Source of the DNA: Chamaecrista fasciculata
Taxonomy: Eukaryota > Streptophyta > Magnoliopsida > Fabales > Fabaceae
Reading direction: 5' to 3'
DNA: 64,000 nt
Assembly: GCA_003254925.1 (NCBI GenBank)
Contig: QANZ01029560.1
Coordinates: 278,506-342,505 of the forward strand
A program made the translations under genes and the position numbers. Below, piece by piece: positions 46,386 through 58,887 of this stretch (position 1 is the first letter of the stretch; each line of letters starts with the position of its first letter). Below the pieces are notes generated by a model. That model was given only the letters and a program-made list of their open reading frames with translations. It had not been told where the DNA came from and made no database searches.

Positions 46386-46843
46386 GAATAAATTATACTT
46401 TGGTATCCTCTGATTTGGCCCTATTTTACTTTGATATTTTGTGGTTTGAAACGTGACACTTTGGTACCCTGTGGTATTCTCTATTAACACTTTGGTACCC
46501 TTTGGAGCTATTTTGTAATTTTAACCATAACAAATTTTGAAAAAATTACAAAAATTACATATTGACCCCAAAAAATTACAAATAGGTCCTTGAATACATA
46601 TTATCTAGGGACTAAAATGAAAACTTTTAAAAAAAATTAGGGTCAATATGTAATTTTTGCAAAATTTGTTATGGTTAAAATTACAAAATGGCTCCAAATG
46701 GTACCAAAGTGTTAATAGAGAATACCACAGGGTACCAAAGTGTCAGGTTTCAAACCATAAGCTACCAAAGTGTCAGGTTTCAAACCACAAGGTACCAAAA
46801 TGAAATAAGGTCAAACTACAGGGTACCAAAGTGTAATTTATCC
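46386..46843. mobile_element. MULE-like MITE with ~210-bp TIRs
   Basis: The left arm ('aataaattatactttggta' onward) and right arm ('gtaccaaagtgtaattta') are inverted copies of about 210 bp, built from 'tttggtaccct' and 'tggtttgaaac' repeats. The flanking 9-mers aaatatata and aaaaatata match at eight of nine positions. Non-coding. Confidence 0.7.
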
Positions 46844-46919
46844 AAAAATATAATATAAAATTCAATATAAAGGGTTTCAAATCTATTAAAACAAAAAAAA
46901 AAAAAACACTTTTATTAAC

Positions 46920-48423
46920 CATTTAAAACATTGCATCAAATATTAGCGCCAATCAAAATAAATATTAGCGCCAATTGTATTACCCAAAAATAAAAGATTA
47001 GCGCCATTAACTTTTCAATGTCTTTCATTTCAATCTTCATTTCTTTCTTTCATGGCGAACAAACATATCCTCAATTCATCATGAATTGAATTCGCAATGT
47101 TATGTAATATGAATGTATACTCTGTATTTCATTCTCTCTGCTTCAGCGATCTCACCCGCAACTACCTTAACGGCTCAATCCCCCCAAATTGGGGCTCCCT
47201 TAATCTCGTCAACATGTATGTATTACTCTTTTGTACCACTTTTTTCTGAGTTCTGAAATTGGGGTTTTAGGTTTTTTCTGTTGTTCTTGTTCATAATTAT
47301 AAATTATTGTTGTTCTGAAGTTTGTGAGTTTAATTTGATTTCTGGCCATCGTCATGATTAAAGAATTAGCCCTAATTCAAACTGAGAATACTTTAACTTG
47401 AAATTGATAGGGTCCTCGAGTTCAATCAGTTTTCTGGGAATCTTCCTCATGAGCTTGGTAATCTTACCAAGCTTGAAAGACTGTAAGCCCTTTATTTCAT
47501 TTGCTGATTTGAGGTTGCACCTTACCCTTTCCCCCCTTTCTGCTGTGTTAATCGTTTTTCTGTGGCAATTTTAAATGATAATCATTATTCCTTATTAAGT
47601 TATTAATCAATCATTTACTTTATAATCTTTTCCTTATACATTCATAATTTCTGTTGCTAGGCTTACCTTACTGAAGGATGTGTAAGCTTATTATGATTTT
47701 TTTTCTTTCATCACGCTAAAGTATATTTTACTACTATCGATTACACTTGATATTGTGCAAAATTAGTTTCCCTTCTTGTGGTTAGAAAGTTGTCATTCAT
47801 CTCTAGATCACGTAGTTACCACTTAACTTTCTGAGTTGTTATCAGTTCTAAATTTAGGCGAAATTGGTTGCGTAAAATGTGAATGTTAAAGGGGTGATTA
47901 AGGGCTTTATCATTAAGAGGGTGCTTCATTCATATATTGAACACACTGCAAAATAGTTGAAGAATAGGCATTAAGTCCAACCCCGTAGTAACATTTTGTT
48001 GATTTCTTTCCATTCAGTCGACTAGGTGACAATCAATTCTCTGGAAAGATACCCAGCTTTATTGGGAGCTGGACAAGTCTTGAGACATTGTAAGCAATGT
48101 TTTTCTTTCTTGGGTGAAAATTGATAAGGTTGTTTTCTTTTGTTAATCATACATTGCCTTTTCATCTGAAGCAATGGTGTTTCCAATTTGACAGAATAAT
48201 TGAAGGGAGTGGTTTGACTGGACCTATTCCTTCTGAAATTTCACAACTGAAAAACTTAAGTAACTTGTAAGTATGGTGTTCCATAGTGTGGCTGGAGTTT
48301 CAAAATAGATTGGCTTTCTTAATTTGTCATCCATACTTAAGTGCTATGCAGGAGGATAAATGATTTGAATGAATCCGATTCAACTTTTCCACGACTAGAT
48401 GATTTGAAGCAGATGAAAACATT
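46920..48423 (+). pseudogene. truncated LRR receptor kinase (LRR-VIII-2 type), ectodomain exons only
   Basis: Exon-like segments with GT-AG borders, each about one LRR in phase 2: 47147-47215 (DLTRNYLNGSIPPNWGSLNL), 47411-47482 (VLEFNQFSGNLPHELGNLTK), a shortened remnant 47661-47682, 48018-48089 (RLGDNQFSGKIPSFIGSWTS), 48195-48266 (IIEGSGLTGPIPSEISQLKN), 48352-48423 (RINDLNESDSTFPRLDDLKQ). Order and wording match the At1g53430/At1g07650 group. Missing are the signal-peptide exons, the first LRR exon, the LRR exon normally between the first two listed, and everything downstream (malectin-like, membrane and kinase parts). The sequence upstream (46920-47090) matches the end of intron 2 of the gene at 58980, including 'tattagcgcca' and 'ttcatggcgaac'. 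So this is a partial duplicate that began inside that intron. Confidence 0.85.
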
Positions 48424-49052
48424 GTGAGTTACATGCTTGTCGAAAGTTCCTTTTCTAAAAACTTTATTGCTATTAATTTTGTTGCTAATTTTTTCAAAAT
48501 TTAGAGTTTCATCTTAAGGGCTATGCCATCTAAATTTCTAAAATTTACAATCCAAATAGTTAAAGTCTGCATCTTTTATTTTTTAAAAAATACATTTCTT
48601 TTTTTATTATTATTTTTGTTTAAAATATAAATAATATAGTTTCAAATGAAATAGTAACTATTTCATAGTAAGAAAAGTAGTTCCACGTACAAATGTCTCC
48701 CCTTGGAACTTTTTGAATTACCACATAAATAGTATTTGCAACTACCAAAGATCAATTAGTTTAAGATAGATCCAACATATATAGCTAAGATTTCGAGTTG
48801 GAAATTTAAAGTACAGTTGTGTTAAGTATTTTATGAAAGTAAAGTTTTGTTACTCTTATAATCTTACTTGATTTCATTCGAATGAAATTAATCATTAGAA
48901 TAGATAACCAAGAAAATTGACATTCCACACAAAAAAAAAAACAACAAAAAGAATAGTATTTGCAAGTAAGAATTTACTTAATAATCTATATATATATCAC
49001 TTATTTTTTAAGCTAGATTTCATTGAAAAGGGTTCATCTTCAATTCATTGAC
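48424..49052. other. AT-rich spacer between truncated LRR kinase and subtilase
   Basis: No further LRR or kinase exon is visible. It ends at the subtilase stop codon, so it includes the subtilase 3' UTR. Confidence 0.55.
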
Positions 49053-51758
49053 TTATACTGAAACTGGAAACACTGACAAGGTTATCCTCACAATGTGATT
49101 CAAACTCCCAGTCAAAACAACTTCGCCAAAAGTGAAACCACCCATTGACTGAGTCACACAGAACTGTATTTCCAGATCTTGTGTTCCTTGTGGATTTATA
49201 GTAAACATCGTTGGATTCAAATGAACTGTAGTTCCATTTGGTGGTACCACATTGACTAAGTATGTCTCTATCTTGTTCCCTACATTCTTGAAGCTTCTTT
49301 TCACATAAACTGATCCACTCAATGAAGGTATTGTGACTGAAGGGAGGTTTAAGTTATATGGATAGTCAAGTGTGAAATTGCAAGATTCTCCAGTGCGTGC
49401 TGTTATGATTGTTGGGTCAATGTTAGGCAAAGAGCACAAGAAGCTGATGTAGTCTTCATATCCTGTATTTAGTGTTTAGAAGTTAATGATAAAAAAAATA
49501 CAAGAACAAATATAATACAAGTTAATGATAAAACCCAGGCCGAGCTAGGTCAAGCTAGGTTCATTGGGTCTCTTAAAAAAATGTCCTTTTTTTTTTTATG
49601 TTATTTAAACTCATGCCACATATATAGAATAGTATTTGCAAAAAGGTCAGCCTCTAAAGCAACCAAAATAACTTTGAATAAACAAGACCCTTATTCATAA
49701 TCTAACTAATTAGAAACATATATAAATATGTGTACACATATATACCTGATGTTAGGACCAAGCCAGGATCAAGGGCAGAGTTAGGGTTTATAATGCCAGC
49801 TCCATAGTCAAAAGGAGTGGAGGGATATAAGCTATTGACCTCAGATCCTTCTGCCATTATAGGATCTCCAAATCTATCATACTTTGTGGTGGTTGTGGAG
49901 ATTGCAGATGCAATCATGGATGGACTCCATGATGGATTAAGCTGCTTGATTAGGGCTGCAATTCCTGCCACATGAGGTGTGGCCATGCTTGTACCAGTCA
50001 ACAATGCAAAACTTTGCCCTATAGATATATATTGAAGTTTAATAACTTTGATTTGATGTTATCTTTTGCAGTAAGTTAAAGTGAAAAAAAAAAAAGATTA
50101 GATTTTCTATATCTTTACTATCAAGTTTGCCAATCATAAGGTGATATATAAACTTAGATAAGTTTTTATGAAAATACAGATCTGCTGCAGTACTTCAGAG
50201 TACAATGCAGTATACATACAACATATATGCATTTTATGTGTGAAAAATATATTTTTTTTCACATGAAATGTTTTAAAATTACACTGTACTGTACCAAGGA
50301 AGTACGTACTCTCAAGAATCTAAATTCCTCTTATGATTGGCCATGAAAAATCTGTCACATGTCTTATTTGTGATAGAAAACTTAATAAAAAGATACAAGT
50401 TTGTCAGACCGGGACGGCGGGACTGGCCATACCGGTGAGCATAGGTTGTAAGGCACTGATGGGAGACCAAGCAGCCCAAATGAGGTGTCCTGGGGCAAGA
50501 ACATCAGGTTTGAGAAGAGGAGCAAGCTGGTGAGTTCTGAAGTCAGTGATGTCAGGTCCTCTTGATGACAATCTACTCACAATGGGTGCTCTATTCCCAT
50601 TGAAACATGCCACTCTTCCTTCTCCAATACTTGCTTTCCCTCCAAATTCTGTTTTTGTGCCATTCTCACCCTTTCTGGTTTGGTTTTCATAATACTCTAA
50701 TACAGCCTGCACATCATCATCATCTTCATCAGGTAGTAATTAACTAAACATCAGTTCCTTAATTATATATTTCTCATTAATCCCTCAGCCTCCTCCTCAA
50801 AAGTATAAACAATGAATTGAATGCAGAAAAGCTCACTGGTAGTTTACTCTATATTATATTTATGGTTTTAGAGTTGGACTGGAAGAAAAGTCCCAAGTTA
50901 TATATATTTGCTTTAGAATTTCTTTTTAAATGATAAAAGAATGTAAAAAAAATAATATAATGAAGTTAATACATATATACCTGGGAATGGGCTACAGAAG
51001 GGATCATAATGCCAGGAATAGCAAAAGGGATGGGCTCTGCAATATAATCACCAAGTGCAGGGTTTGCAGTAAGAACAAAACCCATGAATCCAAGGGATTT
51101 TGCAGTGTCAATGATGGCAGTGAGAGATGAGGTTCCCTTCATGAAGCCATCAGAGAAAGTGCAGATTACAATGCTGCCTTGCACAATGTTTGGGTCAAAA
51201 GCTTCTGGGTGTTGACACTCTTCAATGTATTCAGGAGTTCTTGGGAATGTTCCATTCATTCTTAAACCATCTTGGGCCAACACTAATTTATGCATCATTG
51301 ACCCATTTCTAAAACCTGGCCCTGAAACCACATGCATAACAATATAGAGCTTAGCTAGGATAGTAAGTAAATATATATATGAATTGATTAATATTATTAT
51401 TACCTGAGAGGCCGACACCAGGGAGAAATTGGGAATTTGCAAGGAGAAGAGAGGCAGGGTAGGTTCTATCAGTGGTGGAAGAAGCAACAGTAAGAGTCCA
51501 AGGACTGAATGCTAATATTGTTGAAGCAGATGGTCCTCCATTCCCCACTGCATTTACAACTAATACCCCTGCTTTTCTTGCATTTAACATGCTTATCTCA
51601 AACATACTCAAATACGTCACCGTTTCATCTGGTGCTCTCTCTGGTCCTACCGACAGGTTTAGGATGTCTACTCCATCCATCACAGCCTACAAGATTTGTA
51701 AAAGAAAAAAAAGGTTTATGCATAGTTTTGAGTTCAACACTTGTGTTGTCCTAAGTTA

Positions 51759-51789
<31 letters not shown>

Positions 51790-54329
51790 TGTGCAGGCAG
51801 GCAGTCACTTACTTGGTCAATTGCTGCAATAACATCAGCAAGAGTTCCCACGGTCGGATAGATAGCTTTATACACAGCAATTCTGCAAATTTATTAATCA
51901 AAACTCGTAATTCAGTACTTATATTAATCCCAGATATATAAATAATATATAATTAACCTTAAATTGATTATAGAGTAGATTAATAATTTAGTCCTTTAAA
52001 GATCATTAAGCTAATAATTCGATTTTTGAAAAATTGAAATACACATCAATCTTTCAAAGATTAAATTGTATATATTAATCTTTTAAAGATTAAATTGCCA
52101 ACTCGATAATTTTTAGGGACTAAATGATTAATTTAATCTTGATTATGATTACCTTGCGCGTGGTGCCATTCCACTAGCATGTCCATAATAAAAGCCATTC
52201 ACAACAACAGGAACACCAGAGTTTCCAGCAGCAATTGATGCCACATGACTGAACCAATTATATACAAACATATATATCAACTTTTTTACTTTTCATCAAC
52301 CTCTAAATTACACAAATTAACCTTTCAGACAAACATTAATTATATGTATAGACACTAGTGGTCTCCTTAGAATTTTAAGAGTAAACTTAAGAATTCTCTT
52401 AAAGATTATTGAATTGACAACTCTATTGTTAGAAGATTGAAATATTCAATTTAGTCATTGAAAGAACTAAATAATATACTTATTAGTCTTTCTCATGAAT
52501 TAAAGAGTATATATACCATTTAATTTTTTTAAAAACTAATAAATTGTGTATTACAAGCTTCTAAAAATTAAGTTGTTGACTTGGTGATCTTTTAGAGAAT
52601 TGTTAGTTTACTCTAATAATTTTAAAAACATATATATATATATATATACCTGCCATGTCCATGAGCATCAAAGGGTGACAAAAGATCGATAGAAGGATCA
52701 AGGGTAGCAGCCATTTGAGCCCCAGCAGAGAAATATCGAGCAGACACAATCTTTTGATTACAAGAGTAGGATGGAAATCTTGGACCAGTTTGACAAAATG
52801 CCCCAGAGAAGTGAGAAATATTAGATGTGAAAGGGTGCATGGGATCATAGGCAAAGCTTGGATGATTGGGATTGATTCCACTATCCACAAAACCTATCAC
52901 TATTCCTTCTCCTGCATTAATATTATTACCTTCTCCTCCAGTTTGTTGCACCCATATTGGGCCTTCTTCTAACCCTAGGAATTGTGGTGTGTATGTTGTT
53001 CTTACCTTTGCTCCTATGTCTCTCTCTACTACTTTCACTCCTCTCCTCTCCCTTAGTCTTCTTGCCTGATCCAAATTCATTTATATATATAATTAAACCA
53101 TCTATAATCCGTTTGAGTGGTAAGTGACTTGAATAGCTTAAAAAAAAATTTTGGGTTTGACACCTTATAAATATAACTATTTTTGTTAAATAGGAGTGAG
53201 CATTATGAATTGGATTTAGAAAAAAAAAAAATCAACTTAATTGGCACATCAATTTGTTGGTTGAGTTAAGTTTGCAAGTCAATAAATATATATATTTTTC
53301 TTTAAAATAATTTTTATAAGGAAAAAATTTATCATAAACTTGTGAATAGTAAAAGAAATAAAAAGTTTACATATAAAAAACAAAGATCAAATATATAAAT
53401 GTTATATATATATATATATATAAAAATGTGAATCAATTAAAACCCATTGCAAAATATCTATAAATGTAACATATATATCTTATTATGTAAGTTTTGAAGT
53501 TATAATATTTTGATTATAAAGAAATAACACTATAAATGTAAAAAAACATATAAAAATACAACAACAAAAAGAAAACTATAAATGCTCCAAAAACTTTGAA
53601 CCTGACCGGTAACCCATGCATCTCAAAACCTTGTAGGTTGACTATTTTATACTTAGTAAACTTAAAAACTCGAACCAACTCAAACCACAACTGAGTTGAT
53701 GGGTTGGATTCTGTTGATTCACAGGTCAACTTGACCCGCTGCTCACTCTTATCATTTGTCTTTTATTATAATTAAGGGTGTGACATGGATCAAATCCAGA
53801 TTAATCAAAGCAAAACTACATAAATTGGGTGAAGAAAAGAAACAAAGGAAAATTAAGAGAGATTATAAATACTTGAGAAGAGGTGGTGTGTACAGAGAAA
53901 CCATTGATGACATGCTTGAAGCTGTGGAGCTTCTTGTAACTTTCTTGCTCTAAGGTGCTTTCTAAAAGAACATCGTGAGATTCCACCAATTGCTTTGCAC
54001 GTGCCACAAAGGCTTCGCTATATATATATATGCACCAACGAGAGAAAAACGAATATGATAATTTTATGAAAAGTTAGACCTTTCAAAAAGCTTTAAATGA
54101 AAGAGAATAATTAAGTAATTATATATTATTCAAACCTATTGGGGTGAATTGGGGAATCAGCAGTGTTAGAAAAAGCAAGCCCGTCTCCTTCCAGTAAGAC
54201 TAAGTATATTGATCGTTCTTCTGCGAAGCAAGCTGTAATAATAATATTGGACAACACCATCATCAATATTATTGATAATAACAACAGAAAGCTCAATGAT
54301 GAAGCTTTCGTTTCTGCCATGCTTATCAT
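49053..54329 (-). CDS. SBT2-like subtilisin serine protease, 10 exons, complete
   Basis: A secreted S8 protease. Exons 5' to 3' on the minus strand: 54329-54136, 54017-53873, 53065-52650, 52248-52153, 51882-51813, 51686-51404, 51321-50981, 50706-50433, 50018-49746, 49462-49053. All are GT-AG and the sum is 2502 nt, or 833 residues. An in-frame ATG three codons in (54320) is equally plausible. A signal peptide (residues about 10-35, Leu/Ile-rich, ending near ACFA) precedes an I9 propeptide (IYLVLLEGD to FSVHTTSSQ, about 41-113). The catalytic triad is Asp174 (IGFVDSG), His253 (GHGSH) and Ser617 (GTSMATPH), with the oxyanion Asn356 (VGNGGPS). A PA-type insert (PFAIPGIMIP) and an Fn3-like C-terminal domain (SVTIPSLSGSVYVKRSF) follow. 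Wording, length and exon number fit plant SBT2 proteases. Introns 3 and 5 hold MITEs. A TATA box lies at 54434-54445. All key residues are present; the substrate is unknown. Confidence 0.95.
51977..52145. mobile_element. worn MITE of the 'gtaaactaacaattt' family, in a subtilase intron
   Basis: It lies in the intron between 51883 and 52152. It retains 'aataatttagtcctttaaag', 'cttttaaagattaaattg' and 'ggactaaatgatt' blocks of the family in inverted order. The ends are degraded. Confidence 0.5.
52379..52613. mobile_element. MITE of the 'gtaaactaacaattt' family, in a subtilase intron
   Basis: It begins gagtaaac and ends gtttactc, with the family's internal 'aaagaactaaataatatac' and 'ttgttgacttggtgatctttt' blocks. 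It occupies most of the intron 52249-52649, close to the donor of the preceding exon. Confidence 0.65.
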
Positions 54330-54433
54330 CTTGCCTCCTTGAATTGAAACTATAGCTAGCTAGGAAATTAAACAACTTAAATGGTTATTATGAGATGATA
54401 ATGCCATTTAACTTTGGTTTAGGTATGGAGCAT

Positions 54434-54445
54434 CTATATATATAG
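54434..54445 (-). promoter_or_regulatory. TATA box of the subtilase gene
   Basis: ctatatatatag lies about 105 bp upstream of the ATG on the minus strand. Transcription start would be expected near 54405. Motif and spacing only. Confidence 0.5.
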
Positions 54446-54720
54446 TTAGAGCCTTAGGTGATGGTGAATTGGTGAATAAAATACATAGTAGTGTTTATAT
54501 AGAAAATAATAATATGAGTGGTAAAGAAATTAAAGCTTGCAAGGTTAACGTGATCACTTGGCTTTCTCAGCCGATTTTGCATACGTTTATTCAAACGTAC
54601 GTTAGTAACGCTACCATTATATAATTGCCTCACTCACACCAAAAATGCATGCATATCAACTTATGAATCTTCTCACTCATGCATGAGCGCCTTTTCAAAA
54701 CATTCTTTTTTTTTTTTTTT

Positions 54721-55241
54721 GGTTAAAGGCTCATTTTGGTCCTAAATGTATGCCCTAATGTTCATTTTGGTTTTCTATGTTTTAAAATGTTCAAATTGGT
54801 CCTAAATGTTGGCAAAATAATTCTTTTTTATCCAAAACTATTGAATATTGTTATATTTATCTCGTTTCAAGTTTAAACGTGATGAGTTTAGAATTACGTA
54901 TTATTCTCAAAAAATATTTTATCCATCAAGTTAGGGCTCTCATTATCAAGCGAGGTTAAATCGGTCTTGAAAGTAATTCACTCGTTTTACGGTCAAACGA
55001 GCAAAATTGCTCATATCTCTCTCGTTTCAAGTTCGAATGTGACAAATTCATAATTACGAGTTACTCTTAACAAGTCCTCTGAACTTGAAATGAGAGATGA
55101 GAAAAATATGGCCAAATTCAATAGTTTGGGACCAAAATGAAACATTTTGTCAACATTTAGGATTAATTTGAACATCTTAAAATATAAAGAACCAAAATGA
55201 ACATTGAAGTATACATTTTAGGATCAAAATGGGCCCTGACC
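54721..55241. mobile_element. MULE-like MITE, ~520 bp
   Basis: The ends are ggttaaaggctcattttggt and the complement of 'ggtcagggcccattttgatc'. Inner blocks ('tcaagttcgaatgtgac', 'gaacttgaaatgagag') are shared with 55917-56462. The flanks are T runs, so the target duplication cannot be judged. Confidence 0.7.
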
Positions 55242-55297
55242 ATTTTTTTTTCTTTTTCTTGCTTTCTTCTCACTTTTCTTTGGTTTCATTTAAGTTT

Positions 55298-55564
55298 GAG
55301 TAAACTAACAATTTGGTCCCTGAAAGATCACCGAGTTGACAACTCGGTCCCTGAAAGATTAAAATGTACAATTTAGTCCTTGAAAGATCAAAACGGTGTA
55401 CTTTGTAGTCCCTAAAAGATTAAAACGGTATACTATTTAGTCCATGAAAAGGACTAATTAGTATATCATTTTGATCTTTCAGGGACTAAATTGTATATTT
55501 TGATCTTTTAGGGACCGAGTTGTTAACTTAGTGATCTTTTGGGGACTAAATTGTTAGTTTACTC
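55298..55564. mobile_element. MULE-like MITE, reference copy of the 'gtaaactaacaattt' family
   Basis: It begins GAGTAAACTAACAATTT and ends with the complement AAATTGTTAGTTTACTC. The 9-bp TTTAAGTTT is exact on both sides (55289-55297 and 55565-55573). Both halves are made of 'ggtccctgaaagatc' blocks in opposite orientation. It is the best-preserved of six family members in this window. Confidence 0.85.
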
Positions 55565-55916
55565 TTTAAGTTTTTATTAGAAACAATCTTATCTGAAATA
55601 ATATTATATGTTAAATGTAAACAGCTTTTTCGCAAGTACCCATCTTTGCAAATAACAAAAGTACCAGCAAAGTTCATTATTTGCAAAAATGGAACTGCTA
55701 CCCATTTTAGTTTAGATTAGTTTAGATAAAACTCAAAAGATCTGATGGATAATATTTGTTTTGAGTGCCAAAAAAAATTAACAAGACAAAGCATGAGATA
55801 TTTTAATTAATTTTTTAACAATAAAATAATTAAACAAAGAATATGCATAATAAAAGATAACAAATTGTATTAAACACTTTTTTTCTTATGTTTTTTGAGT
55901 TTGTATATTTTTAGTT

Positions 55917-56462
55917 GGTCAAAGGGTTATTTTGGTCCTAAATGTATGACCTAATGTTCATTTTGGCCCATTATGTTTCAAAATGTTCAAATTGGTCCTA
56001 AATGTTGACAAAATATTTCATTTTGGTCCTAAATGTTGGTAACATGTTTCATTTTGGTCCCAAATTATTCAATTTGGTCATATTTCTCGCGTTTCTCATT
56101 TCAAGTTCAAAGGACTTGTTAAGAGAAACTCGTAGCTCTGAATTTGTCGCATTCGAATTTGATACGAGAGAGATATGATCAACTTTACTTATTTGACGGT
56201 GAAACGAGCAGTCTACTTTTAGGATCGATTTGACCTCGTTTGTTGGCAGCCCCAACTAGATGGAGAAAGTACTCTTTGAGAACAATACGTAGCTATAACC
56301 TCGTCACTTTTGAACTTGAAACGAGTCGTATTCAATAGTTTGGACCAAAATGAAACATTTTGCCAACATTTATATATAACCAATTTGAACATTTTGAAAC
56401 ATAATGGACCAAAATGAACATTATGACATACATTAATTTAGGACCAAAATGAACCTTTAACC
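55917..56462. mobile_element. MULE-like MITE with exact 9-bp duplication
   Basis: The ends are ggtcaaagggttattttggt and the complement of 'ggttaaaggttcattttggt'. TTTTTAGTT is exact at 55908-55916 and 56463-56471. It is a relative of 54721-55241 and internally resembles the 760-bp tandem unit at 71-1748. Confidence 0.85.
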
Positions 56463-56471
56463 TTTTTAGTT

Positions 56472-57765
56472 TTTTACTATTAATTGATGTGCAAATTGAC
56501 TTACACTTTACTATCTATTAGTTATTATTAGTCTATTACCAATAATGCTGTACTTTTCAAAAGTTGGAAAAATCAAGCGTGCTCTCTATCAAGTTGGACG
56601 CAAGTCACAATCCTTGTTCAGTTTCTTCATTAAAGTATGCTTGGAAAAATTGGTGAAAAACTAGATATATTCCAAAAATCATTAATCTTGATTAATTGGT
56701 CGTTTAGGGGCTAAATTCTACATGCATTTAATATAGTCATATACACGTAAGGAGTTAAGAATATATTTTTAAATAAATTAATATTATAAATAATGCAATC
56801 TTAGACCAATCACATATTCATATTTAATTTATATTCAATTTGATTTCTTAATCGCGTACTGTTCATCCAAAACTTAATAGTTAATACCAAACTTGATTTG
56901 ACGTAATTAAACATGGGATATCAACCAAAGTTTGATCTGAGTCATAAACAGTGTTTTTTTAAAGTGATAAATAGTTTAGTATCACTTAAATAAGATTTAA
57001 AATTTAAAATTTTGTAAATATAATTATTATTAAGGTAATGCTAAGGTGTATTAATTGTACTCTAAAAATAAAATTTCTATTTTAAAAATGTAAATTTACT
57101 TCAGAATTTTAAAGAAGCAATAACTTTTTGTCCTTTTACATGGAAATTCTGAGGCAAATTCTGAGGTGTATTATTGCTTATTTAAAATTCTGAAGCAAAT
57201 TTATATTTTTAAAATAGAAATCGGGCACTAAATGTGGAATGAATAATAATGCATATATGACCGAAGAGTAAAATTAAATTTTACATGCAACTCAAATAAT
57301 TAAACAAGAACTTTAAGAATAATTAGATTGATGGATTGAGAAATAAATATAATTATTGTTCTTTATATATTAATTGAGTAATGCTAACAAGTGGCCTAAG
57401 AGGCTTGTTAGTATTACCCATATTAATTAAGGTATTGGATTCTGAGTATGTATAACTTCTTTAAGTGAAACTCTTAAAAAATTAGTCAGTTTTTGGATTT
57501 TCTCTATGAATGATTGAATGTAATCTTAGTTTAATAATTAATAGAAATATTTTATTATTAATAAGGAGACGGGTCTAGCCGTTGTGTTTGACTGACTTGA
57601 CGCTGATGTTGACTTCGAGTCCGTGTTGCTTGGTCCCACCTTTCCTTATCTTCCGCTTTCTGTACACTTCACATTGCACATGGGCTGCCTCTTCTCAAAC
57701 TGCACACACATTAACTTCTTTTCTTAAAAAAAATTTTTTGTGTCTAAAAAATAATAATAAAAAAA
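56472..57765. other. AT-rich intergenic, no gene recognised
   Basis: A local inverted pair around 57060-57215 ('aaattctgaggcaaattctg' and relatives) is visible. I found no coding content. The frame at 57582-57815 overlaps the SINE and is not credible. Confidence 0.5.
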
Positions 57766-57767
57766 GT

Positions 57768-57945
57768 TATCAACAAATGTGTGATGTAGTGGTTGACTAC
57801 CTACACCTTATGTGAGATGACACAACTTCGATTCCTAGAGTTGATATTGATGGGAGGGTTCCAACTATTTTGCTGCTGAGGCTCAAATGATTTTAGTCTT
57901 CGCTTAAATCGTTACACGAATAGACAGAGAATATTCACAATTAAT
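57768..57945 (+). mobile_element. probable tRNA-derived SINE
   Basis: A box-A-like tgatgtagtggttgactacc and a box-B-like acttcgattcctagag are about 55 bp apart. An A-rich end follows at about 57943. Flanks resemble each other ('aataaaaaaagtta' and 'aataaaaaaaagtt'), but they are low-complexity. Confidence 0.5.
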
Positions 57946-58247
57946 AAAAAAAAGTTCTTTTTTTTACCCTTCTGTCACTTATATTATATATCTCTCTAAA
58001 TAATATATTATTAAAATTTTTAAAAAGTTAATAATTTAATTAATAAGAAAATTAATTTTTTGATTTCTAAATTTATATCTAGTCAATGAATAAGTCTCTG
58101 AATAATTAAAATATACAATTTAATTCCTAAAATATTTTAGTTATCAACAATGTGGTCTCTATGATGATTTTGAACTAAATTCATATTTTTTTAGTCTCTA
58201 AATTTATATTTTCTGGAATTAGAAGGACAAAATCGTTGGTGATTGAC

Positions 58248-58420
58248 GCAGCTGCGCAATGAATACAAAGCGAACTATTCTTTCGCCTTTTACTAAAGAA
58301 TACCGTGTATTCACTGCATTAAGCAGCATACGCCTATTTTTTAAAGAGCTTTTACCCTTGGGTATTTTTTAAAGAGCTTTTACCCTTGGGTTTAGCTCTA
58401 CTGTTACCAAAAAAAAAAAC
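58248..58420 (+). ncRNA. retroposed U5 snRNA copy (retropseudogene)
   Basis: The sequence contains the invariant U5 loop I, cgccttttactaaag (58290-58304), within the U5-type stem ttctt/aaagaa. Outer pairings gcaatgaatac/gtattcactgc and gcagc/gcagc-gctgc complete the 5' stem. An Sm-site-like attttttaa and a 3' hairpin (agagct, ccc-tt-ggg, agctct) follow. The Sm-plus-half-hairpin unit of about 28 bp is present twice in tandem. It ends in poly(A), and cgttggtgattgac (14 bp) flanks both sides exactly (58234-58247 and 58421-58434). Poly(A) and target duplication show LINE-mediated retroposition of a U5 RNA. I see no plant snRNA upstream element, so it is most likely a pseudogene. Confidence 0.8.
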
Positions 58421-58605
58421 CGTTGGTGATTGACTGATTGCAGCATTTCAATGATTTAATTGTATATTTTAATTATTTAAAAACTAATTTCTTAACTCGA
58501 TAAAAATTAACTAATTGTGAGCTAGGGGTCAAATAGTAAATTTTTTCCTAATTGAAATTAAAGTTATTTAAAAAGCTTGATAAATAGAGTTGAATGATTT
58601 ATTAT

Positions 58606-58860
58606 GAGTAAACTAAAAATTTAGTCCCAAATGATCACCAAATTGATAACTTGATCTTTGAAAATTTAAAATATACAGTTTAATCTCGGAAAGAATCATG
58701 AACTAAAAAGTATATTATTTGTTTCTTAATTTAAGGAACTAACAAGTATACAAAATTACAAATACATAATATATTTTTATCTTTACTCAATTATCAACTT
58801 GATAATTTTGTAGGGACCAATTTGATAATTTAGTAGGGACCAAGTTGTTTTAGTTTACTT
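58606..58860. mobile_element. MITE of the 'gtaaactaacaattt' family
   Basis: It begins gagtaaactaaaaattt and ends 'ttttagtttactt', with diverged family blocks between. No convincing target duplication. It lies just upstream of the receptor-kinase promoter. Confidence 0.6.
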
Positions 58861-58887
58861 AAAAATAAAAAATAAAAGAACACCAAT

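Noticed and set aside
47040-47090. Start of a new gene at 'atggcgaac'
   Set aside because: The same sequence occurs in intron 2 of the receptor kinase at 63886-63904, where it is intronic.
54166-54375. Alternative frame overlapping subtilase exon 1
   Set aside because: Shadow frame; the subtilase signal-peptide frame is supported by the downstream exons.
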